Source: Linanthus parryae | Lineage: Eukaryota; Streptophyta; Magnoliopsida; Ericales; Polemoniaceae | DNA: 64,000 bases | Reading direction: 5' to 3' | Assembly: GCA_023055425.1 (NCBI GenBank) | Contig: JALGPY010000003.1 | Coordinates: forward strand, 55,785,891 to 55,849,890 | In this document: positions 20,930 through 31,971 of the stretch, piece after piece | Numbering within the stretch: the stretch's first letter is position 1 | Layout: every line of letters begins with the position of its first letter | Translations under genes and position numbers: made by a program | The notes under the pieces: generated by a model | What the model was told of the DNA's origin: nothing | The model's database searches: none | What the model saw: only the letters and a program-made list of their open reading frames with translations

Positions 20930-22515
20930 GTGACTGCTGAGCATAAAGCAAGTACTACTACTACACAGGTTTCAACATTGCAGTGAAAGAAGAGAATACA
21001 GTCCTCCAGTATACATATCATGGTAGTAAAAGAATTCCTAACTAGATGTTACGAGACTGACGCAGCCAGCCAAGGGCTCGCTAATTCTTGATATTTCATG
21101 AGATTTCTGCAAGAAGGAATCTATAATAGTATTGTTCATTGCCGCAGCCAGCCAAGGGCTCTTTTATTATGGATTTTTCATGTTAAAAGTTGTCTCCCTT
21201 TCAGTCTTTCAAACTGAGCCGTTTCGGAAAACGGCACGGAGATTTACATCCGTATGAAAAAAAATTATCACCAAAATTTACATGACATTTTATTTTGACT
21301 TGATCAAACTTCACGTCACTTTTGGGGTTATTCATTTGCGAAAACAGTAAAAATGAAAAAGTGGGTGTTTAATTGGGCCAACTAGCCAGACAATGCGGCC
21401 CAGGAGTGCACCGGCCCGTTATCCTTCCACTGCCAAGAGAGGGAGGTGGTCGTTGCTCTGTGAAACCAGCCTCACGCAGTGCCCTCCGCTCTAGGGGAAT
21501 TGCAGCCCACGCCTTCGCGCAAGCCACAAGACCCAACTCCCAGCTTGGAACGGGCAGGCCAGATGAAGCAGGCCCACTGAGCCTGTATGGCTAAGTCAAC
21601 CCACTATCCACCAACAGTAATGCCCTCACTCGAGTTACAAGCCCACGTTACAAGGCTCGGCGTTGGTTAAGCACTAATCGTGCAATTATTAACAAGAATT
21701 AGTGTTGGTAAAGAGAGAGTGTGGTCCGTTGAGATGAGTAGTATCCCATAGATCTATTTTGGCTGAAGGAAGAAACTATGGTCCCATTCTTGGGTTCTGG
21801 TATTATACACCCCAAGTCTAGAGACCACCCACCCAACTATGAATTTCACAGGCACTTTCACCTGGCCGTCGGAGCCGTGAGTTGCCAACTCCTGCAATCA
21901 GTGAAGCTGCCATTCTCTGCTGGAAAAAGTTGCTAAGAGTCGGTAACATTTTCATAGTAGTAGTACGTGTTTTGATAAACGAAACAAATTTTTTTTTTTG
22001 ACTTGCACACAGATCAAGAGCTAAATGATGAGAGCATCTTCTTCTATCTTGGAAGCTGAGATGACTAGCTAAATCAAATTATTCGGTGGAAGATGGTGAT
22101 GATGATTCTATTCACTGGTCTTATTAGTGGCATCTCCTATATATGTGGACGTCACCATAGAGGTCTGGTGCAACTGCACGGGGTAGCCTTGAGCTGCCGC
22201 CAAGTAGAGGAGGATTTGGTGGTGCCACGAGAGTACCCCCCTGGAGGGAGGGGACCAGTGAATTGGCCTTGGCTATTCTCTGCAAGTATATGCATGTGAA
22301 TGTCTATTATGCCGTTGGCTATTCTCTGCAATGTATATGCATGTGAATGTCTATTATGCCGTTTAGCAACAAATATTCTTGTGCTCAACAGTCTAGTCTT
22401 CTTCATGAAGACTTGCTCTTGGAAATGAATTCCTCCATGTAGGAGGGTTCTCTTCTAATCAAATGTATGAGCCACAACCCGACCCCGAGACACAACATTA
22501 AACTAAGTATTGGGT
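20930..22515. other. spacer between U5 and U2 (unit 1)
   Basis: No gene is supported. It contains two copies of GCAGCCAGCCAAGGGCTC (about 21063 and 21145), a GC-rich stretch (21373-21600) and a 50-bp tandem repeat (GGCTATTCTCTGCAA...ATTATGCCGTT, about 22268-22360). Parts are missing in unit 3 (about 158 bp) and unit 4 (about 580 bp), so they are dispensable for the array. Confidence 0.6.
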
Positions 22516-22711
22516 GGGGTGCGCCTGGCCCTTGCAGTAGTGCAACACATGGGCGACACTTGAGGAGCCCCAATAGCAAGCTACTGTGATGAGCCCCTCC
22601 CCCTCAAAAAATAAATTTAATATCGTGTGAGCCGATGGCCCACATATCAGATATTAAACTGATTAGAACAGATACTACACTTGATCTTAGCCAAAAGGCC
22701 GAGAAAGGTAT
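22516..22711 (-). ncRNA. U2: U2 snRNA, unit 1
   Basis: The 196-base gene reads ATACCTTTCTCGGCCTTTTG at its 5' end on the minus strand, then the branch-site pairing region GTGTAGTATCTG (complement at 22669-22680), stem IIa/b sequence, the Sm region TTTATTTTTTGAG and the long 3' stem-loops ending GGCGCACCCCACC. U2 pairs with the intron branch point. One base differs from the canonical stem II (GTTCTAATCAG, where the usual form is GTTCTTATCAG). A match to the plant 3' box, CA(N)6AGTTTAA, lies at 22498-22513. Promoter elements are listed separately. It looks functional. Confidence 0.96.
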
Positions 22712-22737
22712 GATCTTCCAACCCTTGGGCTGGCCAT

Positions 22738-22789
22738 TTTATACTCCGTCCTTTTTCTTGTGTTTATTCAACTCTACTGATGTGGGAAC
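22738..22789 (-). promoter_or_regulatory. U2 promoter: USE and TATA box (unit 1)
   Basis: TTCCCACATCA (22778-22788, minus strand) is the USE, and TATAAA (22738-22743) is the TATA box. They are separated by 34 bases, and the TATA starts 32 bases before the U2 5' end, the Pol II arrangement. Confidence 0.9.
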
Positions 22790-24094
22790 GTTTCCCACTT
22801 GCTGTTTTATTTCCTTCTTTGCATTCCCTTCACACCAGCACCCAATCCCACTTGCTGCTGCTGTTATATAATTTTGTCTTGGATGAATCCTCCTCTTCTT
22901 ACTTCCTCCACCCACCTGACATTAAGCTAAAAGATGCATGCGTCCCGTTCTTTATTCCTTTCTCCTCAATACAAACAAAAACACTTCCTATTCATCGTGA
23001 TTGGAGCCTCTACCGCTTAGCTTCTACCTTACTCTCATTCTTCACTTCGCTAACAACAAAACCACCAATGTCTTTCATTCTTATTCACTTTTTGGTTTCC
23101 CAAATTCATATACCATTCGTCATTGCTCGTCTCCTCAACAGATAACACAAACATCTCACATTTAAAATTGATACATTTTTTTTTCTTTTAAATGTTGTTG
23201 GCATTATCAACACGCCAGGCCCCAGGTGTGTTAGTAGTCAACTATCGTATTCGTAATAGAAATTAGTAAATCCATGCACATTACATTAACAAACAAATTT
23301 AATACACAATAAAGTTTTGGTCCCATCCGATTTTTAGCCCATCCGATTTTCAGTCGGTTACTCGATTTTTGTCCGGTTCGGTAAGGGCCCGGTTCGATTT
23401 TACCAAAAGAAACACTGCACGTTTATTTAAAGTTGAAAAGAACCGACGGTTCGGTACGGTTTGGTTTAGTGCGGTCCGGTCCCGTCGGTTCATGCACACC
23501 CCTATCTGTTGGGCTGTAATATGCAAATAGTGACAAAAATGGGTGTTCCCTTAAATTAGGACATGTTAAGATGACCTTGAGGATACTTGAGATGTTGGCT
23601 GGCCTAGCTTGACTATAGGGGTTTTCTTTAAATTGGTGAAAACCTGAGGGGCTTAACTGCTATTCTGGGAAAAAGACAATTTCTCTTAACTTTGATCAAA
23701 CTTCACGCCACTTTTGGACACTTCTCTTGGTACTGAAAATCTATACCAATAACATGTCTTCTTCAAGGATCAAAGATTCAAGGTTGCCCTCTCTTGGTCT
23801 TGAAATCTATACCAATAACCATGTCTTCTTCAAGAATCAAAGATTCAGAGTTGTTCTATGAGGCCTGCTGCAATATCGGTATCAATTCGACCTCCAATAA
23901 ACGTTCCCAACTTCTAGGCATGGTGATGAGAGGAATCAACTGAGGGAACTCTTACTCTTCTATGCCCAAAATCTGTCAGAACAAACCTTTTGTGAATTCA
24001 AATATCCAATCCACTGCAAACAACACCATATAATTATGATTAATTTGTTCCCTTCCCTAGAAGAGATCTAATCCAAACTTGACTTAGAATTGGT
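22790..24094. other. spacer between U2 and the U1-like gene (unit 1)
   Basis: No gene is supported. There is a CGGTT-rich stretch (about 23316-23490) and an imperfect direct repeat of about 65 bp (CTCTTGGT...CTATACCAATAAC...TCAAGGATCAAAGATTCA, 23722-23850). Confidence 0.55.
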
Positions 24095-24253
24095 AGGCGC
24101 CGCGCGAACGCATGCCCCCTCTGCCACAAATTATGGCGTAGACTTCACCACTTAGGTAGATCTCCGGCTAGTGGCTTTCCTCAGTGCAATGGAGGTCACC
24201 AACCTAGGCCTTGAGCCTTCTTGATCACTCATTGACCCCGTCCAGGTAAGTAT
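24095..24253 (-). ncRNA. diverged U1-like snRNA gene, unit 1
   Basis: The minus strand starts ATACTTACCTGGACGGGG and keeps the stem-loop I sequence, the Sm region (CCATAATTTGTGG) and the 3' stem. The middle (GCACTGAGGAAAGCCACTAG) differs strongly from the plus-strand U1 copies, and the 3' stem has changes (GGCATGCG, GGCGCC). The USE is altered (GCCCCACAGCG, 24304-24314) and lies only 19 bases before TACATAAT (24277-24284), against 32 in the main U1 genes. It is either a decaying copy or a regulatory variant. Confidence 0.85.
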
Positions 24254-25140
24254 ATTGCTCAATCATCTATGCATTCATTATGTAGTCCTTTTTCTTTCTT
24301 TTTCGCTGTGGGGCTAACTGCAACCTCATTGCCTGGTTTGACTACAATCGCATCTATGAACACAAGTTCTATCTGTAGAAATATTAGAATTTGCGTGCTC
24401 CTTGCAATGCAGGTGAACTCTTTTTTTGTACCCACTCGAGAATTATCCGGGTGTAAGCTCGAAAACTTCCTAAAAAACAATGTTTAAACCACTCTTAATC
24501 AACAAACTGAAAGAGCAAATACCACTCTTCTACATAACCATGGGAAACATTAACTGATTTGTGTGAAACACATTATGAGGAAGGCTTTAGTGAAGATTAC
24601 AATATCCACACGACAAATCGTAACCCGCACTTATGCTACCTGAAATTGCCTAGATCCGTAGAATGAGAATGTCGTGGAGGACCTCGATACCTTACTGAAT
24701 TTCATAATATTGGGATACACTTGTGACGATGTCTTGATAAGAATCTATTCATCTTTGAGAAGCCACCAGACTCCCAATATGCAACATATTTACAGTTTAA
24801 CTCTGGGAACACGTGAATTTTAACATACTAAACTTTATGTTTTCGTTTCACTAGGGAGACAATAGGGAGGGAACATCTCTCAGGTCACCAAATTCACCAA
24901 TCAAAACTAATTAGAACGGCATAAACATACGTATTGGAAACTGTACTTACCTCATATGCATCCAAGACTTTGCATGTTGAATGTGGACGGGGAGGGCATC
25001 AGTTGGAGGCATTCCATAAAGTGAAAGAACAAAAAACCAGGGTAGCATCATTTTTTGCAGATAATTAGACCCTTACTTGGTTTCATGTTCACTGATTATA
25101 AACAATGATATAATTAAACTTTAATTAATACTCACGAACC
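24254..25140. other. spacer right of the U1-like gene (unit 1)
   Basis: Apart from the U1-like promoter (24277-24314), no gene or clear repeat is seen. Confidence 0.5.
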
Positions 25141-25146
25141 TCATCA

Positions 25147-25243
25147 TTTTTTTTAGACTTACCAATTCTGTCACCTAACGAGTTCGAACCCAAGACCTCA
25201 TGCACGGACTTTTAAACGCTCTACCAATTGAGCTAGCCCCCGT
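25147..25243 (-). mobile_element. tRNA-derived SINE fragment (unit 1)
   Basis: The minus strand has a box A-like TAGCTCAATTGGTAGAGC and a box B GGTTCGAACTC (25180-25190) at tRNA-like spacing, and ends in an A-rich tail (TCTAAAAAAAAT). The acceptor arms do not pair, so it is not a working tRNA but the head of a SINE. Unit 2 has the same copy at 38325-38421. Confidence 0.65.
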
Positions 25244-25282
25244 TTGCTAACCTTATACCCTTTTGATAAAGAAAAATTAATT

Positions 25283-25770
25283 TGGGTGATGGACACTAAA
25301 CCTACATGCTAAATGCATTATGGGACACAAACCCCATGCACTTTCAAGTTCCCACTACAACCCCCTGCAATATACATTGGTAGGACATATAACCTCCTGC
25401 ATTTTCAGGTTTCCACTAAAACCCCTGCAATATCCATCTGTGGGACATTTTACACCAAATTGACAACGGGATTAAAACATTTAACAAAAAATCATCACGT
25501 GCTAGCTCTGTGGATAAAGAAAAACAACTTCAAAGACCATCGCGTGATTAGCACGTGGTCAATTTCCGTTAAAAGATTAACATTCGTTATCAATTTGGGG
25601 TTAAGAGACTCACATATATATTGCAGGGGGTTTCAGCAAAAAATTGGTATGCATGGGGGTTATGTGTCCCAAAGATGTATATTACAGGGTGTTGTGGTGG
25701 AAACTGAAAGTGCATTGGGGTTTTGTGTCCCAAAATGCATTTTGCATGTAGGTTTGGTGTTTATTACCCA
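25283..25770. mobile_element. long-TIR MITE (unit 1)
   Basis: The first about 95 bases (GGGTGATGGACACTAAACC...) are nearly the reverse complement of the last about 95 bases (...GGTTTGGTGTTTATTACCCA). Both sides are flanked by the direct repeat TTTTGATAAAGAAAAA[T/C]TAA. The 156-codon frame inside at 25313-25783 merely reads through these inverted repeats and is not a gene. Confidence 0.75.
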
Positions 25771-26369
25771 ATTATTTTTTTGATAAAGAAAAACTAAAAG
25801 TGTAATATATGTCATCAACAAGATTTTGAACTTTGTTAAAGTTTGTATCCAAAATGAGAATTGCCACTAAAAAATAAAATGGAACTTATTGAAATTATAC
25901 ACTAAACTATGTAATTTCATTAATCACGATTATCTTCAAAAAAAAATTCCAACTATAAAACACGGGGGCCCTGCCGCCCTGGGTCTAAAGTAGCCGTTTC
26001 GGCTGCCGGCCATGATGACAGACCTGAGCTTCAGACTTGTGAAGCCAGGTTAATTTCACCCCCCCCCCAAACAAAGCTCAGCTCATGGTTTACATGCCTG
26101 TATTTGACACATACACGAGCAATGATATCACTCTATTGATGATGAAACTCCCACTGCAACTGGCATTAAGTAGCATATGAGTGATGTACTCCCTTATCTA
26201 ATCCAACTCAATTTAGACAGTTGTTGGGCGCATTATAGTATTTTACATTCGCGAGACCTTATATATCATTTGGAGTAAATTAATGTGTCAAATCATGCAC
26301 TCACCTACTACTTCACATATGATTGGCGCTAAAATAATATTTAGCTACTTACAAGGAACTTATAATCTT

Positions 26370-26647
26370 GGTATGTGTTATCCATCCAATTCTATAGATG
26401 GTCAAGCATGCTGGTGTATATTGCGCTGGTAACTCGTCACGCATAAGAGTTACTACTGGCTTTGTGGTCTAATTAGTACCAATCTCATACACTGTGGAGC
26501 AAAAAAAGTAGGTACCAGCAGCAAGATCTTCTATAGAAGATGCATTTAGAGCTCTTTCTACAACTGCAGCTACAATTCCATGGTCTAAGACGCTATTCAA
26601 AGAATTGTGTCTTTTCCTTCACAATCCACCGACATTTTTTATGATAA
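26370..26647 (+). pseudogene. Ty1-copia RNase H relic B (unit 1)
   Basis: Translation gives, with stops, the copia RNase H series: TTGFVV, a WSAKKQ-like run (VEQKK), ARSSIEDAFRALSTTAAT and YDNV, corresponding to RSSTEAEYRAL...CDN in intact elements. It stops abruptly at 26647, where a TGTAACACCC sequence begins. The same relic is at 39547-39824 in unit 2. Confidence 0.7.
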
Positions 26648-27060
26648 TGTAACACCCTGAATTTTTTTAGTGTACAATAATTCAAACTTTTTGGGTCATA
26701 GTGCAAATACAATTTTCTATTTCCCCAGTTAAGTAAAAATTGGATAATGACCATAGGCTAATAAGGGGTGATGATGTAATATTGTAGAAGTGGTGGGGCA
26801 AAATAGAATTATCAAAAATCTTAGAGGTCACTGTGTAATTATTCCTCATTCAGTACCAGCTCATCTCTTGGAAAAATGAAGTTTCAAAAATGGCACAGAT
26901 CAAATTATAATTAATATAATTTCAGCGGGTTAAAATAAAATTTAATGAAAACAAAACATTCCAACAAGTATCCTAAAATTTCGTATAACTACACGTACCC
27001 ACCCCGCCCCCATGTGAACACAAACTTGCATAAACATTATAAACACTAGACACCTCAACC
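26648..27060 (+). mobile_element. possible Ty3-gypsy LTR fragment (unit 1)
   Basis: TGTAACACCCTGAATTTTTT is a typical start of a plant gypsy LTR, and it interrupts the copia relic. A TATAAAC near 27039-27045 with a downstream C/A-rich leader would fit an LTR promoter. No CA end or target duplication was found, so extent and class are uncertain. Confidence 0.35.
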
Positions 27061-29662
27061 TATGAAATGCCATCACCTCACAACCCAACTGATGAATCAC
27101 CTCAACCCACCCCAACTATTAATTTAACACATATGTTCACCATCACCTTCATTTTTCAAAATAGCTCCATCAAAGCCTTCCACCAGAACTGCAACAACTC
27201 TAACAGCTCATCCTGTTCTAGAACTGCAGTAGGTGGTAGCTTCTTAACACCGGGCGAAATAAAACGCTCACGCAATTCGTCATTTGACCAAATTTTGATG
27301 GAGACATTCAGTAAGAATTTGGGAGAAGCCTAATCCGTAATTTGTTAATTCGTCTCTCATCATTGTAATTTGGTAAAATTAATCACCATAATCATGTTTT
27401 TTATTCATGATTTTGAGGTTGAGATGCTTCCGGCGATGTGCATCATTGTGATTCGGGTCCACCGTAAAATTACCAAAGTATTGTTGGAGTTGCAGTAATT
27501 CCTTATTCTTGCTGGTTTGTCGATGCAAATAAAACGGGAATAGCCTATATAACTTCATAAACAAGTTATGATCATCTAATCCTAACCAGAACATGTTATT
27601 CGTGTTTTTTGAATTCCTCTGGATCGTTTTTACGGCATAATATGGTGCCATGTTCTGGGCTCCTTAACTCTCTCTCGGGTTGATAGATTTGTGAAAGGAT
27701 TGGATCCACTTGTTCCCAGTGAACAATACAACTCTTGTGTTAAAGTAATAACTTGAATCACCCTATAACCAACTCAAATTCTTCCTCAAATTTGTTGCAC
27801 TTCTTTGTGTGTGACAGTCATGGTTATAGTCTAGGAATTGGTGTTGGATTTTCAGGCTTCATAACTTTTGGTGTAATCCGTGCAATTGAAGTATGTTTGC
27901 TCCTGCAAGGTTGGCATTATTACTCCCTTATGATAATACTCAAAGTTTCATGCTTTGGGATTCAACTGAATGAATAAAACTCAAGTCCGAAAATTGCTTC
28001 GAAGTTGTTGCGAGGAGATTGGTTTTGAGGACGCCGAAAAAAAATTCGAAGTGTCCGAAATAGCTTATTAACTAGTTATTTTCTAATGATCATAACTTCT
28101 TGTAAACTCAATGAAATGGAGATCTGCTTTCTTCTATTGAAAGATGGTTATGAGTACTCTAAATCACCTTCCCCGAGCCATGTCTCAAATCATAATAGTT
28201 TCTTTAGAAATCTAGCTCCACGTAATCATAATTTCAAAATATTAGGTAATAAATCAATAAGAAGTAACTGTAGATTCCAAATTTTACTAGTTTCCAAAAT
28301 TGACAAATACCCACCATTAATAGAATCGGAGAATCAAGACAAGAACCATACACATAGGCGCATGATTATGAAAATGAAATGTGGATGGGAAAATATTATG
28401 TTGATGGTATTGATACCGGCCGAATGATCCATAAATCGATAAAAGGGTTGGCATAAAGTTTATATTGCGTTATTTATGATGATATAGCAATGTGTTTGCT
28501 TGATATACTAATACATATAATGGGGAAGCCGGAACGCGGTAGTTGCATTACTACTAGGCGGGAGCTAGGAAGAGTGATTGGACTTAAGGTATTCTATTCG
28601 GTTGACTTTGTTTTAGCATCCATGATTTTGATATGATTCATATTGAAAGACACGATAGGGCATGGATAGGTTCTCCTAAATAAGAATTTGGGTCATAAGA
28701 ATATTAAACCTGAGTATAGCAGTGAACCTATCAGGGCATATGATGAGGACAATCACATCTGAGAACATATAAAAGTGTTTGTGAAGCCATATAAATCAGT
28801 CGGAGACTCAAGAATTTATATCGAATAATATTTTTAGGATATGTGATAGAATTAGGAAAGGTTCATGACGAGCAAGGGACCCACGTTGTGATGTTTCTAC
28901 AATAATAAATACTATAAAGGTTAAATTTGTTTAGACAATGAAATGATACCCTTTGTGGTACACGGGCACATAGAAGGAACTGGTGAAGGGACTTGCATAA
29001 AAAGGATTAATTCATAAACTTGAAACGCCAGGATATCATAGAATATTGTTGTATAAATGGTGATGAGTGAAACTTGATGGACTTATGTAAGTGGATTGAC
29101 TACAGGTTCGAATATTGGTGGATCATGGAAATAGCTGACATGAACATGATTTATATCTCCCGGAGAATGAATAACATGTTATGGGAAAAGAGAGTAGTCT
29201 CAATACAAATGAAAGAGCTCTAGGTTTGCATAGGTGGGTTAAGAGTGCGCTAGGAGGATATAAGTATCTAGAAGTAAAGCATGGGATAATACATTCAGTA
29301 AATGTTAACAAGGCTAGGTTGATTGCATGCAGTGCCATGAGTATATATAAATATCAAACAAGATTAAGAAAACACGGTAGGATTCGTAACAAAAATCAGG
29401 GGTTATTGAAAGAGGTTTAGATGGGGACCAGTAACGGAGTAGCACATTAGAAGCGAATATGGATTATATGGGAATTGTAGTCCATCTTGGGATATTGGGA
29501 AGAGGAAACATAGGTGCGACTGTGGAGAATTACTTGTAAAAAAACAATATAGTATTCAGAAGATGTATTGATTCAGGTTGCAACCTTTAAAAAGGGTGGA
29601 CAAGGCATCAAGTCAATGAGTAAAATATCTTGTACAATTTCAATAAGGGCAGTAAGTATAAG
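27061..29662. other. undefined repeat-unit sequence (unit 1)
   Basis: No gene is supported. Short frames here (for example 27067-27333 and 28086-28427) lack domains and recur only because the unit is duplicated. It may include the rest of decayed retroelements, but I see no diagnostic motif. Confidence 0.5.
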
Positions 29663-29667
29663 AGACA

Positions 29668-30024
29668 TGATACAGGATAGTATCGTTATTGTTTAGTTAT
29701 TTAGTTACTTATTAGTTAATCAGTTATTGGTCATTTTATTTAATATTTAAACGATACTTACAGTATCGAGATAGGAAGAATTGGACAGATTCAGAGGAGA
29801 AGAAATGAAGAATTTAGGAGGAAGTGATTGAGAGATTCACGAGAATAAGAATTGAGAACAAGAATTGAACTGATTTCCATTGACTGAATAATAATGCTTG
29901 AGTACATTGCTTAGCCTAACCCTAGACTCTTACAGGCTAAGCCAGGATCAATTTAAATATTAAATAAAATGACTAATAACTGATTAACTAATAAATAACT
30001 AAATAATAATAATATCTCGTATCA
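29668..30024. mobile_element. solo LTR with 5-bp target duplication (unit 1)
   Basis: The 357-bp sequence begins TGATAC and ends GTATCA, with AGACA before it and AGACG after it; in unit 2 both flanks are AGACG (42840-42844 and 43202-43206). TG...CA ends and a 5-bp duplication define a solo LTR left after recombination. Its interior resembles the LTR pair at 31972-32661. Confidence 0.8.
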
Positions 30025-30449
30025 AGACGTCTCATAAAAGGTCTGGTGGGGAATTGAAAGAATTGTCTGGCATTCAAAGGCATTTAACTCAAACCGGAGA
30101 TCTAATGATTGGGGAAAAGGATTAGTGACTCTTAGGATCTCGTGGCGCATTCAGGATGTCGATACGGACATCACAACGTTGGGTTAAATTCAGTACAGTT
30201 CTTAGGGCATAGTATATCATTAGGGACGTGTAAGTAAAATCTAGAAAGGAGTCGGTAATAAGCAGAGCCTGAGACCAAGAGCATATCATAAATCCGCACA
30301 GGTACGTATAGGGCTCCTTACGTTAACTATAAATTAAAGATTTAATTTTTTGTAAGAATTGTTGTAACTTTAAAAATAAATATTTGAAAATTAAAATTGT
30401 ATTTGCATATGTAATGAGTGAAATATAAGGTTTGCAAATAAAACTAAAA

Positions 30450-30878
30450 TCCTATATTATACTCTAGCATGGCTTATTTTATGATAGAATCTAACACCGA
30501 TTCACAAAAATAGATAAATATGTAATATCCAAATTTTATACCTTTTTCTATGAGAAAGAGAAATAATTGATTGTTTAAAATAAAAATCAAGTGAATAACG
30601 GCAAAATATTATTTATCTATTAAAAACTAATAATACATAATTTCATTACATTATTTAGTAATTAACATTTGTTCTTAAAAGACAAGAATGTTTGTCTCAA
30701 TAGATCTTGAGATTATTTAAAGAAATTATCAAACATATAAAATTTACTGATATACGCAATGTAACTGTTGTATCAATTTGCGTCTGATTCCTGTTAGTCA
30801 GTCCACAAAGTAATACACTAATTATAAGCTAGTCTCTTCGAGGTCATGTTTCCGTGCATCGCACGGATTCAAAACTAG
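30450..30878 (+). mobile_element. Helitron (3' end secure, 5' end tentative; unit 1)
   Basis: The hairpin CCGTGCATCGCACGG is followed by ATTCAAAACTAG and then T, a classic plant Helitron 3' terminus ending at 30878. A possible 5' end (A/TCCTATATTATACTC) is at 30450, giving a non-autonomous element of about 430 bp, but the 5' end is only a guess. The 3' ends in other units are at 44055 and 59541. Confidence 0.65.
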
Positions 30879-31544
30879 TACTAATACTAGTGTAAATTAT
30901 CAAGTGTAGCTAAATGCCTTAAAAATGGACAGTTAGTCTCTCTAACAGAAGCTAGCATAATCATTGCTATGTAAAACACCGTCGTATATATCAAATTTTC
31001 TTATCTTGAACTATGAAATAATCTACTATTGTATTGATTCATATTTTCACTAAGTAGACTCGTTTGCTGGGGCCCGGATCGTGCTCCTAGGGTTATGTTT
31101 CCGCATTTAATACTTGACTTCTGATTCATGCTACATGCTTAATAGATAATTTTAAGTTTATGTTATATGTTTTGATAATTTTGCTTCATGGCATACGGGA
31201 TTCAATTGGATGCGAATCAAATTAGGTGTTAGTAATTCACCGATGAAAGACAGGATTTTGCTATCTAGAATGATGGGTTAGAACAACAACCCCTATCAAT
31301 AACTGAAAATAAAGTAGAGATCGTTAGGTGTGACCTAGGGTAGAGAGTTTGGTTAGATTAAGCTAGATGACCTAAGAAAAGAGGGGATCTAGTTACTCTA
31401 AATAGAAAACATGTTTGTTGAAGAAAAGTAGGGTTCACAAGCTATAATCGATTAGAAATAGATGGATCATCGTGTTTCAGTGATCATTAATCAAACAGAA
31501 GCATCCCTAGTGTTCCAACGAGGAGTCCTCGTGTTCTATTTACC

Positions 31545-31965
31545 AATGGGTTATGTGTTTATGGGGGTGAAAATCTAATTTTATGGTGCTCTAAGAAATA
31601 AGATTCAGTGGCCTGGTATAGTATTGAAGTTGAATGAAGAGCCCTAGCAGTCACAACTTCCACACTGAGGTGGTTGAAACTTCTTGGTCCACGATTTAGG
31701 AATTGTCTCGAATCTTGCAACTTCATATGGTCTGACAACTTTTCTGCTACGGCTTTAGCTGCTAAGCATGTGTTAAATGCCAGTACTAAGAACAAAGAGA
31801 TCGAGTATCACTTTGCCAGGGCGATGGTGGTGTCTAAGTTGCTGAATATGTACAAAGTTCTTAACGCATGGCAAATTGTAGATACTTTCACCGAAGATTT
31901 ATCTTCTCAGCAAAATAAACCACTTTGTAGCAAGCTAAAGTTGCAGTATATTCATGCCGCTACCC
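31545..31965 (+). pseudogene. Ty1-copia RNase H relic A (unit 1)
   Basis: One frame with two stops reads NLILWCSKK, DSVAWYSIEVE, RALAVTTSTLRWL, WSDNFSATALA, TKNKEIEYHFAR and VDTFTEDLS, the ordered motifs of copia RNase H up to its end. A last 102-codon open piece (31674-31982) is part of it and not a gene. An LTR pair follows directly. Confidence 0.8.
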
Positions 31966-31971
31966 GCAGTT

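Noticed and set aside
21373..21594. GC-rich block between U5 and U2 as a further structured RNA (7SL, RNase P or MRP)
   Set aside because: I could not match it to any of these, no USE/TATA lies in front, and most of it is deleted in units 3 and 4.
22093..22160. TGATGATGA as box C of a C/D snoRNA
   Set aside because: No box D at a proper distance, no terminal stem and no snRNA-type promoter were found.
25147..25243. Possible tRNA gene
   Set aside because: Boxes A and B are present, but the acceptor stem does not pair and an A-rich tail follows, so it is a SINE.
25313..25783. 156-codon open frame, repeated in unit 2
   Set aside because: It reads through the inverted ends of a MITE, has no domain, and is kept only because the unit is duplicated.
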